Positions 1 to 5,944 of a DNA stretch of 8,266 nucleotides are shown in pieces. Made by a program: the position numbers and the translations under genes. Positions within the stretch are counted from its first letter, which is position 1; the number at the start of each line of letters is the position of its first letter. The notes beneath the pieces are model-generated. The model made no database searches. It worked only from the letters and a program-made list of their open reading frames with translations, and was not told the DNA's origin. This stretch comes from an uncultured Bacilli bacterium (lineage in GTDB: Bacteria > Bacillota_I > Bacilli_A > RF39 > UBA660), in the NCBI GenBank assembly GCA_947591565.1, contig CANQDH010000039.1, positions 1 through 8,266 of the forward strand, in the 5' to 3' direction.

Positions 1-2
1 TA

Positions 3-374
3 GCAAATGAATATAAACAAAATAAAAAATTAGAAAATGATCCAAGAGTTACGAAAATGGGTGGTATTCTTAGAAAAACATCCCTTGATGAACTACCTCA
101 AATTATTAATGTCTTTTTAGGTGAAATGTCTTTAATAGGTAATAGACCATATTTACCTAGAGAAAAAAAGGATATGGGTAAATATTATAACGAAATTATT
201 AAAACAAAGCCTGGTATTACTGGATACTGGCAAACAAGTGGAAGAAATAATTTGACCTTTAAAGAAAGATTAAAATTGGAAAGCTATTATTCTAATCATA
301 TGACTTTAAAATTAGATGTGAAGATTTTCTTTAAAACGATTGTTAAAGTTATAAAAAGAGATGGAGCGAAGTAG
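3..374 (+). CDS. Polyprenyl-phosphate sugar-1-phosphate transferase, C-terminal part (5' end outside window)
   Basis: The frame is open from the window edge, so this is the last 123 codons of a longer gene; the ATG at 57 is internal. It belongs to the bacterial sugar transferase family (monotopic phosphoglycosyl transferases, WcaJ/PglC type), which move a sugar phosphate from a nucleotide sugar to undecaprenyl phosphate at the inner face of the membrane and so start capsule, exopolysaccharide or glycan assembly. Seen, counting from the first visible residue: DPRVTK at 13-18, LRKTSLDELPQ at 23-33 with the Asp-Glu pair (29-30) corresponding to the family's catalytic dyad, MSLIGNRP at 42-49, KPGITG at 69-74 and the WQTSGRN stretch. 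GNRP replaces the commoner GPRP. The C-terminus is complete. The stop lies one base before the next start (376), so the two genes are cotranscribed. The sugar used cannot be told from this part. Confidence 0.93.
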   Translation, partial: ANEYKQNKKLENDPRVTKMGGILRKTSLDELPQIINVFLGEMSLIGNRPYLPREKKDMGKYYNEIIKTKPGITGYWQTSGRNNLTFKERLKLESYYSNHMTLKLDVKIFFKTIVKVIKRDGAK

Positions 375-375
375 T

Positions 376-1413
376 ATGAAGAAAAAAATAATATTTTTTT
401 TACTAGTAGCGTGTTTATTGTTCGTAAATGGTTGTGGCAGTAAGAAAGAAGATAATTCCATAAATAATGACACAAATGAGAATGAACAAGTAACCGAAAA
501 TGAACAAGTTCCTGAAAAAACCAAAATAGATATCATCGATATGGATTCTTCTTCAAGACCATATGCTGTTGTTGTCAATAATTTTCCAAGTGCTGTTAAA
601 GTGCAAACAGGACTTCAAGATGCTTATTTAATTTATGAAATGCCTGTTGAGGGCGGAATGTCTAGAAGTTTAGCTTTTTATAAAGATAAACAAACAAATA
701 AAATTGGTACCGTTCGAAGTGCAAGACATAATTTCTTAGATTATGTTTTGGAAAATGATGCGATTTTTGTTCATTTTGGTTGGAGTCATTATGCTCAGGA
801 CCAATTACCAAAACTAGGAATTGATAATGTTAATGGTTTGTATGATTCGCCATTTTGGAGAGAAAATCCCGAAAATTTAGCAACGGAACATACGGCTTAC
901 ACAAGTTTAGAAAAAGTTATATCCTTTGTTAATAGGAAAGGTTATAGAACGACTACTGATAATAAAGGGGTATTAAGTTATAGTTTAGAAGAAGTTGATT
1001 TAAGTACCAAAGATGATGCTGTAGTTGCAAATAATATAGTCATTCTTTATTCGGCTAACTATTATAGTGTTTCTTTTGCATATGATGATACTAAAAAAGT
1101 ATATAAACGATATGTAAATGGTGTTCCACATACTGACTATTTTACTGGTGAACATTATACAGCTAAAAATATTATTGTAACTAAAATAGACTATACCAAA
1201 ACAGATGACAATTATTATTTAGATTTACACAATGTTGGTACAGGTGAGGGATATTATATAACAGATGGTTATGCTGTCCCAATTACTTGGGAAAAGAGTA
1301 GTAGATCTGCTAAAACCATCTATAAATACAAAGATGGAACAGAAATAAATGTTAATGATGGTAATACATATATTATGATACAATCTATTAATCAAAAAAC
1401 AACGATTGAATAA
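376..1413 (+). CDS. DUF3048 (YerB-like) lipoprotein
   Basis: A predicted 345-residue lipoprotein of the DUF3048/YerB family, whose biochemical role is not established. The ATG at 376 is preferred over an in-frame ATG at 361: it has GGAG at 363-366 nine bases upstream and gives a classic signal peptide, MKKK followed by a hydrophobic run and VNG before Cys20. Asn at the -2 lipobox position is slightly unusual. Residues 21-55 are a polar, Glu/Asn-rich linker with an NEQV repeat. The conserved N-terminal DUF3048 domain runs from about 58 to 200, with RPYAVVVNN (61-69), EGGMSR (92-97), TVRSAR (112-117) and HFGWS (133-137); a second domain follows at about 215-340. The protein would sit on the outer face of the membrane. 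It lies between a sugar transferase and an LCP ligase, which suggests, without proving it, a role in envelope polymer biology. Confidence 0.9.
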   Translation: MKKKIIFFLLVACLLFVNGCGSKKEDNSINNDTNENEQVTENEQVPEKTKIDIIDMDSSSRPYAVVVNNFPSAVKVQTGLQDAYLIYEMPVEGGMSRSLAFYKDKQTNKIGTVRSARHNFLDYVLENDAIFVHFGWSHYAQDQLPKLGIDNVNGLYDSPFWRENPENLATEHTAYTSLEKVISFVNRKGYRTTTDNKGVLSYSLEEVDLSTKDDAVVANNIVILYSANYYSVSFAYDDTKKVYKRYVNGVPHTDYFTGEHYTAKNIIVTKIDYTKTDDNYYLDLHNVGTGEGYYITDGYAVPITWEKSSRSAKTIYKYKDGTEINVNDGNTYIMIQSINQKTTIE

Positions 1414-1438
1414 ATCGTTTAGAGAAAGGCTGATGTTT

Positions 1439-3247
1439 ATGTCTAAAAATAAGAAAAATAAAAAATCTATAAAAAATAATAAAAAATTTCGTTTAGTTTG
1501 TTTAATATTTTCTATTGCTTTTTGCTTTTTTTCACTTCTTTTTGATTTCTTTTTAATATATGCTGATATTTTACCTCTTAAGTTTTTTATTCCTTTAATT
1601 GTTATTTTAAGTTTATTTGAATTTTGTTTAGTATTTGTTATTTTAAAGAAAAAATTTCGATTATGGCTTAAGTATTTAGCAATGTTTTTTAGTGTTTTGT
1701 TTTCCTTTTTGTTTATAGTAGGTTGTATATACATATTTAAAGCGTATGATTTTATGGGGAAAATTAAATCTAAAAATATTATGACGGAAGAATATTATGT
1801 AATGGTTAAGAAAAATTCCAAAATAGAATCTATTATTGAACTTAAAGATAAAACGATTGCGACATTTGATGAAAAAGTTGATATATATAATGATGCCGTA
1901 GATAAATTAAAACAAACAGGAAATTATGGATTAAAACAATCCGATTCTGTTGCAGGGATGATTGATGAACTATTAAATGATGAAGTTGATGCCATTATGA
2001 TTAGTGAGTTTCATAAGCAACAAATGGATGAAGAAACGCCTGAATTTAGTGAAAAAACCAAAATTATTTATACTATAAATGTTGAAGTTAAAACAAGTGA
2101 AACGAAAGATAAGCCAGCAGTTAGTGTAACTAAAGATACTTTTACTATCTATATAAGTGGTATTGATACATATGGAAGTATTTCGAAAAGAAGTAGAAGT
2201 GATGTTAATATGTTAGTAACTATTAATCCATCTACACATCAAATTTTATTAACATCTATACCTCGTGATTATTATGTACAGTTACATGATACGACTGGTT
2301 ATAAAGATAAGTTAACACATGCCGGTGTTTACGGTATCGATATGTCTGTTAGTACGCTTGAAGATTTATTAAATATCAATATTGATTATTATGTTAGAGT
2401 TAATTTTTCGACTTTAATTAATGTCGTAGATACTATTGGAGGTATTGATGTTTATTCCGATAAAGGATTTACACCATGGACAAATAAAGCCATCTATATT
2501 CCGCAAGGAACTGTTCATATGGATGGAGCAATGGCTTTAGCATTTGCAAGAGAAAGAAAAACATATCTTGAAGGAGATAGGCACCGTGTTAAAAATCAAC
2601 AAGATGTTATAACAGCTATTATTAAAAAAGTTACATCTTCAACGACGCTTTTAACAAAATATACCTCACTTCTTGATCAGTTATCATCATCATTTGAAAC
2701 TAATATTGATCCAAAAGCTTTAACTAATTTGATTAAAATGCAACTTGACAAAATGCCATCTTGGGATATTCAAATGTATAGTTTAAATGGATCTGATTCG
2801 ATGGAATATACTTATTCTTATGGTAACCAAAAATTATATGTTATGATTCCTTATCAAGAAACGATAGACAAAGTACAAAAATATATAACTGATATGGAAA
2901 ATGGTGAAAAAATTACTGTTAGTGATGAAGATAAATTTGTAGCAGCTGATTCTAGTCATATAAACGCTACATCAACTGTTGCTAGTTCGAATATCGAAGA
3001 TGATGGAAATGAAGAGATAGAAGATGAAGAACAGATAGTAGATGAAACAAGTGCTGATGAAAATACTTTAGAAGCATCTAGTGATGAAGAGGAAACGAGT
3101 GAAGATGAAGTTTTACCATCTAATGATAATGATGATGTAACTTCTGAACAAATAGATGATAATACATCATCTGATGATATTTCTAATACCGAAGATGAAG
3201 ATGAAATAAGCGAAGAAGAACCAACCGATAATCAAGAAGAAGCCTAA
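1439..3247 (+). CDS. LCP (LytR-CpsA-Psr) family protein with extra extracellular domain and acidic tail
   Basis: LCP proteins transfer lipid-linked polymers such as wall teichoic acid or capsule to peptidoglycan on the outer membrane face. The start at 1439 is chosen because GAAAGG (1424-1429) lies nine bases upstream; the ATG at 1433 is too close and the TTG at 1406 overlaps the previous gene. The 602-residue product has a Lys-rich cytoplasmic N-terminus, three membrane segments (about 19-41, 49-69, 79-100), a region at about 115-210 that looks like a small periplasmic-binding-protein fold (ELKDKTIAT, then EVDAIMI), and the LCP domain from about 235. Expected LCP residues are present: Asp243, RSRSD (251-255), SIPRD with Arg276, FARERK (370-374, Arg371 and Arg373), GDRHR (379-383) and QQ (387-388). 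The last 108 residues contain 44 Asp/Glu and one Lys. The stop TAA shares its last base with the next ATG. LCP assignment is firm; the binding-protein-like call is by eye and the polymer attached is unknown. Confidence 0.93.
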   Translation: MSKNKKNKKSIKNNKKFRLVCLIFSIAFCFFSLLFDFFLIYADILPLKFFIPLIVILSLFEFCLVFVILKKKFRLWLKYLAMFFSVLFSFLFIVGCIYIFKAYDFMGKIKSKNIMTEEYYVMVKKNSKIESIIELKDKTIATFDEKVDIYNDAVDKLKQTGNYGLKQSDSVAGMIDELLNDEVDAIMISEFHKQQMDEETPEFSEKTKIIYTINVEVKTSETKDKPAVSVTKDTFTIYISGIDTYGSISKRSRSDVNMLVTINPSTHQILLTSIPRDYYVQLHDTTGYKDKLTHAGVYGIDMSVSTLEDLLNINIDYYVRVNFSTLINVVDTIGGIDVYSDKGFTPWTNKAIYIPQGTVHMDGAMALAFARERKTYLEGDRHRVKNQQDVITAIIKKVTSSTTLLTKYTSLLDQLSSSFETNIDPKALTNLIKMQLDKMPSWDIQMYSLNGSDSMEYTYSYGNQKLYVMIPYQETIDKVQKYITDMENGEKITVSDEDKFVAADSSHINATSTVASSNIEDDGNEEIEDEEQIVDETSADENTLEASSDEEETSEDEVLPSNDNDDVTSEQIDDNTSSDDISNTEDEDEISEEEPTDNQEEA

Positions 3248-3732
3248 TGAAAAAAATTCTTATTTATTTTTTATTAATATCTTTAATGGTAACCATCTTT
3301 TGTTTTTCAAATGAACCGTTATATAGTTCAAGTCATCAAAGTAGTAGAGTAATTAATATCATCATAGATATAATGGAGAAAGTATCTAATGAAAAGTTTT
3401 CTATCGAAAAAAGGGAGAGATATGTCCAAAATTTATCTCTTCCTATTAGAAAACTTGCTCATTTTACTTTATATTTTACTTTAGGTGTCCTTTTCTTTTT
3501 ACTATATTTAGAATATCATATTGAACTAAAACAATTACTTACTTTAAGTATACTGTGTTGTCTTTTATATGCATGTACTGATGAAATTCATCAAATGTTT
3601 GTCTTTGGTAGAAACGGGTCATTAGTTGATGTTTTAATTGATACATTTGGTTCTACGTGTGGTATTTTCGTTATGAAGCTTTTATGTGTATTACAACAAA
3701 AAAGGATACGTAAAAAAAGGATTACTACATAA
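3247..3732 (+). CDS. VanZ-like family membrane protein
   Basis: A 161-residue integral membrane protein. VanZ-family members are small multi-pass proteins; VanZ itself gives low-level teicoplanin resistance by an unclear mechanism, and most relatives are uncharacterised. Seen: a hydrophobic N-terminus (about 3-20) followed by SNEP, then an extracellular or loop region, then three further membrane segments (about 69-89, 95-112, 124-150). The family hallmarks are present: RKLAHF (68-73), TDEIHQ (111-116) and GRNGSLVDVLID (121-132), with Asp128 and Asp132. The C-terminus is basic (KRIRKKR), consistent with a cytoplasmic end. The start ATG overlaps the LCP stop as TAATG and only a loose AGAAGAAG precedes it, so translation probably depends on reinitiation after the LCP gene. 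It is the last gene of the operon. Involvement in drug resistance should not be assumed. Confidence 0.9.
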   Translation: MKKILIYFLLISLMVTIFCFSNEPLYSSSHQSSRVINIIIDIMEKVSNEKFSIEKRERYVQNLSLPIRKLAHFTLYFTLGVLFFLLYLEYHIELKQLLTLSILCCLLYACTDEIHQMFVFGRNGSLVDVLIDTFGSTCGIFVMKLLCVLQQKRIRKKRITT

Positions 3733-3742
3733 AAAATAAGAG

Positions 3743-3768
3743 AAAAAGAGAAAAATTTTTCTCTTTTT
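3743..3768. terminator. Bidirectional intrinsic terminator between convergent genes
   Basis: A perfect 13-bp inverted repeat centred between 3755 and 3756: left arm AAAAAGAGAAAAA, right arm its exact complement, with G3742/T3769 as a possible wobble extension. The U-run lies inside the 3' arm on either strand. It starts 10 bases after the stop of the VanZ-like gene on + and 12 bases after the stop of the small minus-strand gene, as expected for a shared terminator. Only two G-C pairs occur, so the stem is weak and efficiency is uncertain. Confidence 0.7.
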
Positions 3769-3780
3769 TCGTTAGTGTTT

Positions 3781-3942
3781 TTAGTTACCCCAAGCTCTAG
3801 CACCAATAATAATTACTAATAAAATAAATAATACTAATATAATAGCTGCACCGTATCCTGCTCCGTATCCACCACCGTTGCCATATCCTTGATTGCAGCA
3901 GCAATTATTGCCATATCCTTGGTATCCACCGTAATAATACAT
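3781..3942 (-). CDS. Tiny Gly/Tyr-rich single-pass membrane protein, YjcZ-like
   Basis: A 53-residue protein read from ATG at 3942-3940 to TAA at 3783-3781. A perfect AGGAGGT (3955-3949) stands six bases upstream, the strongest ribosome binding site in the window. Residues 1-31 are rich in Gly and Tyr (MYYYGGYQGYGNN, then a CCC triplet at 14-16, then NQGYGNGGGYGAGYG); residues 32-48 form one hydrophobic helix (AAIILVLFILLVIIIGA), and the tail is RAWGN. This layout and the helix sequence match the YjcZ / tiny transmembrane protein group, whose Bacillus members are linked to sporulation, SscA-type spore coat assembly proteins being related. That link is family knowledge, not shown here. The gene is less A+T-rich than its surroundings. 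It is monocistronic and converges on the preceding operon. The three consecutive cysteines could bind metal or form disulfides. Assignment by eye; coding status is well supported. Confidence 0.87.
   Translation of the reverse strand: MYYYGGYQGYGNNCCCNQGYGNGGGYGAGYGAAIILVLFILLVIIIGARAWGN
3878..3921. repeat. 14-bp direct repeat inside the YjcZ-like gene
   Basis: TTGCCATATCCTTG occurs at 3878-3891 and again at 3908-3921, 30 bases apart, that is exactly ten codons. On the minus strand both copies encode QGYGN. A shorter CCGTATCC pair at 3851-3858 and 3863-3870 encodes the Gly-Tyr-Gly steps. The in-frame period suggests that the glycine-rich segment grew by internal duplication. Confidence 0.75.
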
Positions 3943-4015
3943 ATAAATACCTCCTATCTATTATTCAATATATATTATTAAATAAGTTTTTATTTGCATA
4001 TACTCTTACCCAATT

Positions 4016-4042
4016 TTTAAATTTTATTTAAACTTATTTAAA
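4016..4042. promoter_or_regulatory. Phased TTTAAA elements upstream of the SEDS gene
   Basis: TTTAAA is found at 4016-4021, 4027-4032 and 4037-4042, starts 11 and 10 bases apart, about one helical turn each. The 11-mer TTTAAATTTTA is repeated at 4016-4026 and 4037-4047. In this position it could act as an UP-like element or a bend ahead of the promoter, with the third copy doubling as the -35 hexamer. In such A/T-rich DNA the pattern could also be chance. Confidence 0.35.
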
Positions 4043-4065
4043 TTTTAAATATATTGTGATATTAT
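4037..4065 (+). promoter_or_regulatory. Putative sigma-A promoter for SEDS-comEA-comEC
   Basis: The best arrangement is -35 TTTAAA (4037-4042), a 17-base spacer and -10 TATTAT (4060-4065) preceded by TG at 4057-4058, an extended -10. Transcription would begin near 4072 and leave a leader of about 15 bases holding AAGGTG (4075-4080), seven bases before the ATG at 4088. A perfect TATAAT at 4065-4070 is less suitable because its start point would fall in the ribosome binding site. Base composition makes false matches likely. Confidence 0.45.
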
Positions 4066-4087
4066 ATAATATGTAAGGTGATAAAAT

Positions 4088-5257
4088 ATGAAACAACTAA
4101 TTAAACATATTTTTAATAATTTTAGATATATGGATATGAAGCTGTTAATTGCAACAGCTGTTATTATCATCTTTGGTTTATTCAATATTGTAACTGCATC
4201 TAGTAGGGAAGCAATTAGTATTGAAGCACCTTTATATTACTATTTCTTTAAACACGCTGAAATGTTATTAATAGGTTTATTACTTGGTTTTATTATTTTA
4301 AATGTTGATACGAAACATTATAAACCTATTGTTCTTGTTCTTTATGCGGTTATATGTGGTTTTCTTTTTTACACAACCTTTTTTGGAACGAGTAATAGGG
4401 GAGCTAGGAACTGGATTAAAATAGGACCTATTACCTTTCAACCTAGTGAGTTTGTAAAACCGGTTATTATTACCTTTGTAGCTCTTCTTTTTGAACGTTT
4501 TTATAAGTTTTTCCGAACACGAAATATTAATCATTATAATAAAATTGCCACCATCTTTTTCGTTGTTTTTGTACCATCAGCCTTTATTTTTTTACAAAAA
4601 GATTTAGGGACGATGCTCATTATTATGATTATTTTTGCTTTTATGTTTATAACAAGTCCTATTTTAAAAAAAGAAAAATTTAAATCTATTGTCTTTGTTC
4701 TTGTTTTTGGGGTTTTAGGTTGTTTATTAATTAGTAAAATAACGGGAAAAAATTTATTATCTGAAGCTCAGCTTGACCGTTTTAATTATATTAATCCATG
4801 CAAAAATTATGAAACTAGTGGTTATCAAATATGTAATGGGTTTATAGCCATCAATGATGGAGGACTTTGGGGACTTGGAATTGGTAAAAGTAAACAAAAA
4901 TATTCATATATACCAGAACCTCATACTGATAGTATTTTTGCGATTATAGCTGAAGAAGATGGTTTAATTGTATGCATTGTTATCATATTGGTTTATGCTT
5001 ATATTTTATGGCGTATTCTTGATATTTCATCAAATGCTAGTACCATAAGAGGAAGATATATATGTTTAGGTGTTGCAACATACTTATTTGCCCATATTTT
5101 TATTAACTTAGGTGGCTTATTTGGTCTTATACCACTTACTGGTGTACCATTACCATTTTTATCATATGGTGGATCGTTCCTTATATCGGCTGTATGTTCG
5201 CTTTGTTTAGTTCAAAGAATTTGTATTGAAAGTAAAAAAGATAAAAATAATGGATAA
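4088..5257 (+). CDS. SEDS family peptidoglycan glycosyltransferase (FtsW/RodA/SpoVE type)
   Basis: SEDS proteins polymerise lipid II into glycan strands together with a class B penicillin-binding protein, in division (FtsW), elongation (RodA) or spore cortex formation (SpoVE). The 389-residue, roughly ten-helix product has the expected signatures: GARNWI (105-110), FQPSEF (117-122), QKDLGT (170-175), SKQKYSYIPEP (268-278), HTDSIFAIIAEE (279-290) with Asp281 matching the essential Asp of the large extracellular loop, and TGVPLPFLSYGGS (351-363). AAGGTG seven bases upstream supports the start at 4088. QKDLGT has Lys where Pro is usual. Cys238 and Cys249 lie 11 residues apart in the large loop and could form a disulfide. 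The signatures do not separate FtsW from RodA or SpoVE. No partner PBP or other division gene is in the window; the downstream neighbours are competence genes. Confidence 0.93.
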   Translation: MKQLIKHIFNNFRYMDMKLLIATAVIIIFGLFNIVTASSREAISIEAPLYYYFFKHAEMLLIGLLLGFIILNVDTKHYKPIVLVLYAVICGFLFYTTFFGTSNRGARNWIKIGPITFQPSEFVKPVIITFVALLFERFYKFFRTRNINHYNKIATIFFVVFVPSAFIFLQKDLGTMLIIMIIFAFMFITSPILKKEKFKSIVFVLVFGVLGCLLISKITGKNLLSEAQLDRFNYINPCKNYETSGYQICNGFIAINDGGLWGLGIGKSKQKYSYIPEPHTDSIFAIIAEEDGLIVCIVIILVYAYILWRILDISSNASTIRGRYICLGVATYLFAHIFINLGGLFGLIPLTGVPLPFLSYGGSFLISAVCSLCLVQRICIESKKDKNNG

Positions 5258-5293
5258 AAAAAATATAATAAGAGGTTTTATTATATTTTTTTT
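5256..5293 (+). terminator. All-A/T 16-bp hairpin between the SEDS gene and comEA
   Basis: Left arm 5256-5271 (eight A then TATAATAA) and right arm 5278-5293 (TTATTATA then eight T) are exact complements around the loop GAGGTT. The left arm begins inside the SEDS stop codon. The terminal eight T form the 3' arm, as in U-rich terminators, but no G-C pair stabilises the stem. It may be a weak or partial terminator lowering comEA/comEC expression, or an RNA processing site. No clear promoter is seen in the 27 bases before comEA. Confidence 0.5.
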
Positions 5294-5320
5294 GTATTAT
5301 TTATGTAGGGAGGTTTATTT

Positions 5321-5944
5321 ATGAAGAAAGAAAAATGGATTATTTTAATTTTAATTTTGAGTAATATCATATGTTTAATTTTTAACTTTAACAAAAAAAC
5401 CAAAACAGTTGTAACCAAAATAAATGACATTACTAAAAAGGTAACAGTCGATATTAAAGGTGCAGTTAAAAATCCTGGTTTAAAAGTTTTAGATGTAGGA
5501 AGTACCGTTTCTGATTTAATTACTCTTAGTGGAGGACTTTTAGATAATGCTGATACAAGTCTCATTAATTTAAGTAAAAAATTAGCTGATGAAATGGTTA
5601 TCATTGTTTATACAACTGATGAAGTTCAAGAACTTAAGAAAGGAGATACGAGTATTAAAGTTATTGATAAAGAGTGTATTTGCCCAAAGGTTACCAATGA
5701 TGTTTGTATTAATCATGATACTTTCGTAAATGAAGGACAAAATAATCAAATAAGTGGCCAAATAAACATAAATACGGCTACCAAGGAAGAATTAATGACT
5801 TTAACAGGTATTGGAGAAACAAAAGCAAATGCTATTATTGCCTACCGAAATGTATCACCTTTTAAAAATATAGAAGAAATAACAAATGTGAATGGAATTG
5901 GTGTATCAACATATGAAAAGATTAAAAATAACATTACTATTTAA
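5321..5944 (+). CDS. comEA: Competence protein ComEA (DNA receptor)
   Basis: ComEA binds double-stranded DNA outside the membrane and passes it to ComEC during transformation. The 207-residue protein has a short cytoplasmic MKKEK, one membrane anchor (about 6-22), an SLBB/oligomerisation domain at about 42-98 (VDIKGAVKNPGL, then LITLSGGLLDNAD), a linker of about 50 residues, and a C-terminal helix-hairpin-helix DNA-binding domain at about 147-207 with INTATKEELMTLTGIG (150-165) and a second hairpin, NVNGIG (189-194). GGGAGG (5308-5313) lies seven bases before the ATG. The linker holds three cysteines (119, 121, 129) in a CIC...C pattern, which is not a feature I associate with the family. Length and order match Gram-positive ComEA. 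Its 3' end overlaps the start of comEC. Confidence 0.95.
   Translation: MKKEKWIILILILSNIICLIFNFNKKTKTVVTKINDITKKVTVDIKGAVKNPGLKVLDVGSTVSDLITLSGGLLDNADTSLINLSKKLADEMVIIVYTTDEVQELKKGDTSIKVIDKECICPKVTNDVCINHDTFVNEGQNNQISGQININTATKEELMTLTGIGETKANAIIAYRNVSPFKNIEEITNVNGIGVSTYEKIKNNITI

Noticed and set aside
312..578. Minus-strand open frame of 88 codons
   Set aside because: It is antisense to the well-supported lipoprotein gene start; its sequence reflects the reverse of the signal peptide and the Glu-rich linker.
1406..1438. Upstream TTG start for the LCP protein
   Set aside because: It overlaps the lipoprotein gene and has no ribosome binding site, while ATG 1439 has one at good spacing.
1225..1734. 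Minus-strand open frame of 169 codons
   Set aside because: It lies opposite the ends of the lipoprotein gene and the start of the LCP gene, is made of Lys/Asn/Ile/Phe-rich low-complexity sequence, lacks a ribosome binding site and matches no family I know.
3247..3732. Teicoplanin resistance gene vanZ
   Set aside because: Only family hallmarks are present, without a van cluster; most VanZ-like proteins have no shown role in resistance.
3591..3806. Minus-strand open frame of 71 codons
   Set aside because: It runs through the terminator hairpin and antisense to the VanZ-like gene, and overlaps the end of the much better supported 3781-3942 gene in another frame.
4298..4534. Minus-strand open frame of 78 codons
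   Set aside because: Antisense to the SEDS gene, no ribosome binding site, basic low-complexity product.
5281..5604. Minus-strand open frame of 107 codons
   Set aside because: Antisense to comEA and covers the hairpin and the comEA ribosome binding site; no family resemblance.
5892..5912. Seven-residue N-terminal extension of ComEC from the ATG at 5892
   Set aside because: No ribosome binding site precedes it, and starting at 5913 puts Lys/Arg directly before the first membrane helix. The choice remains open because the site before 5913 is also weak.
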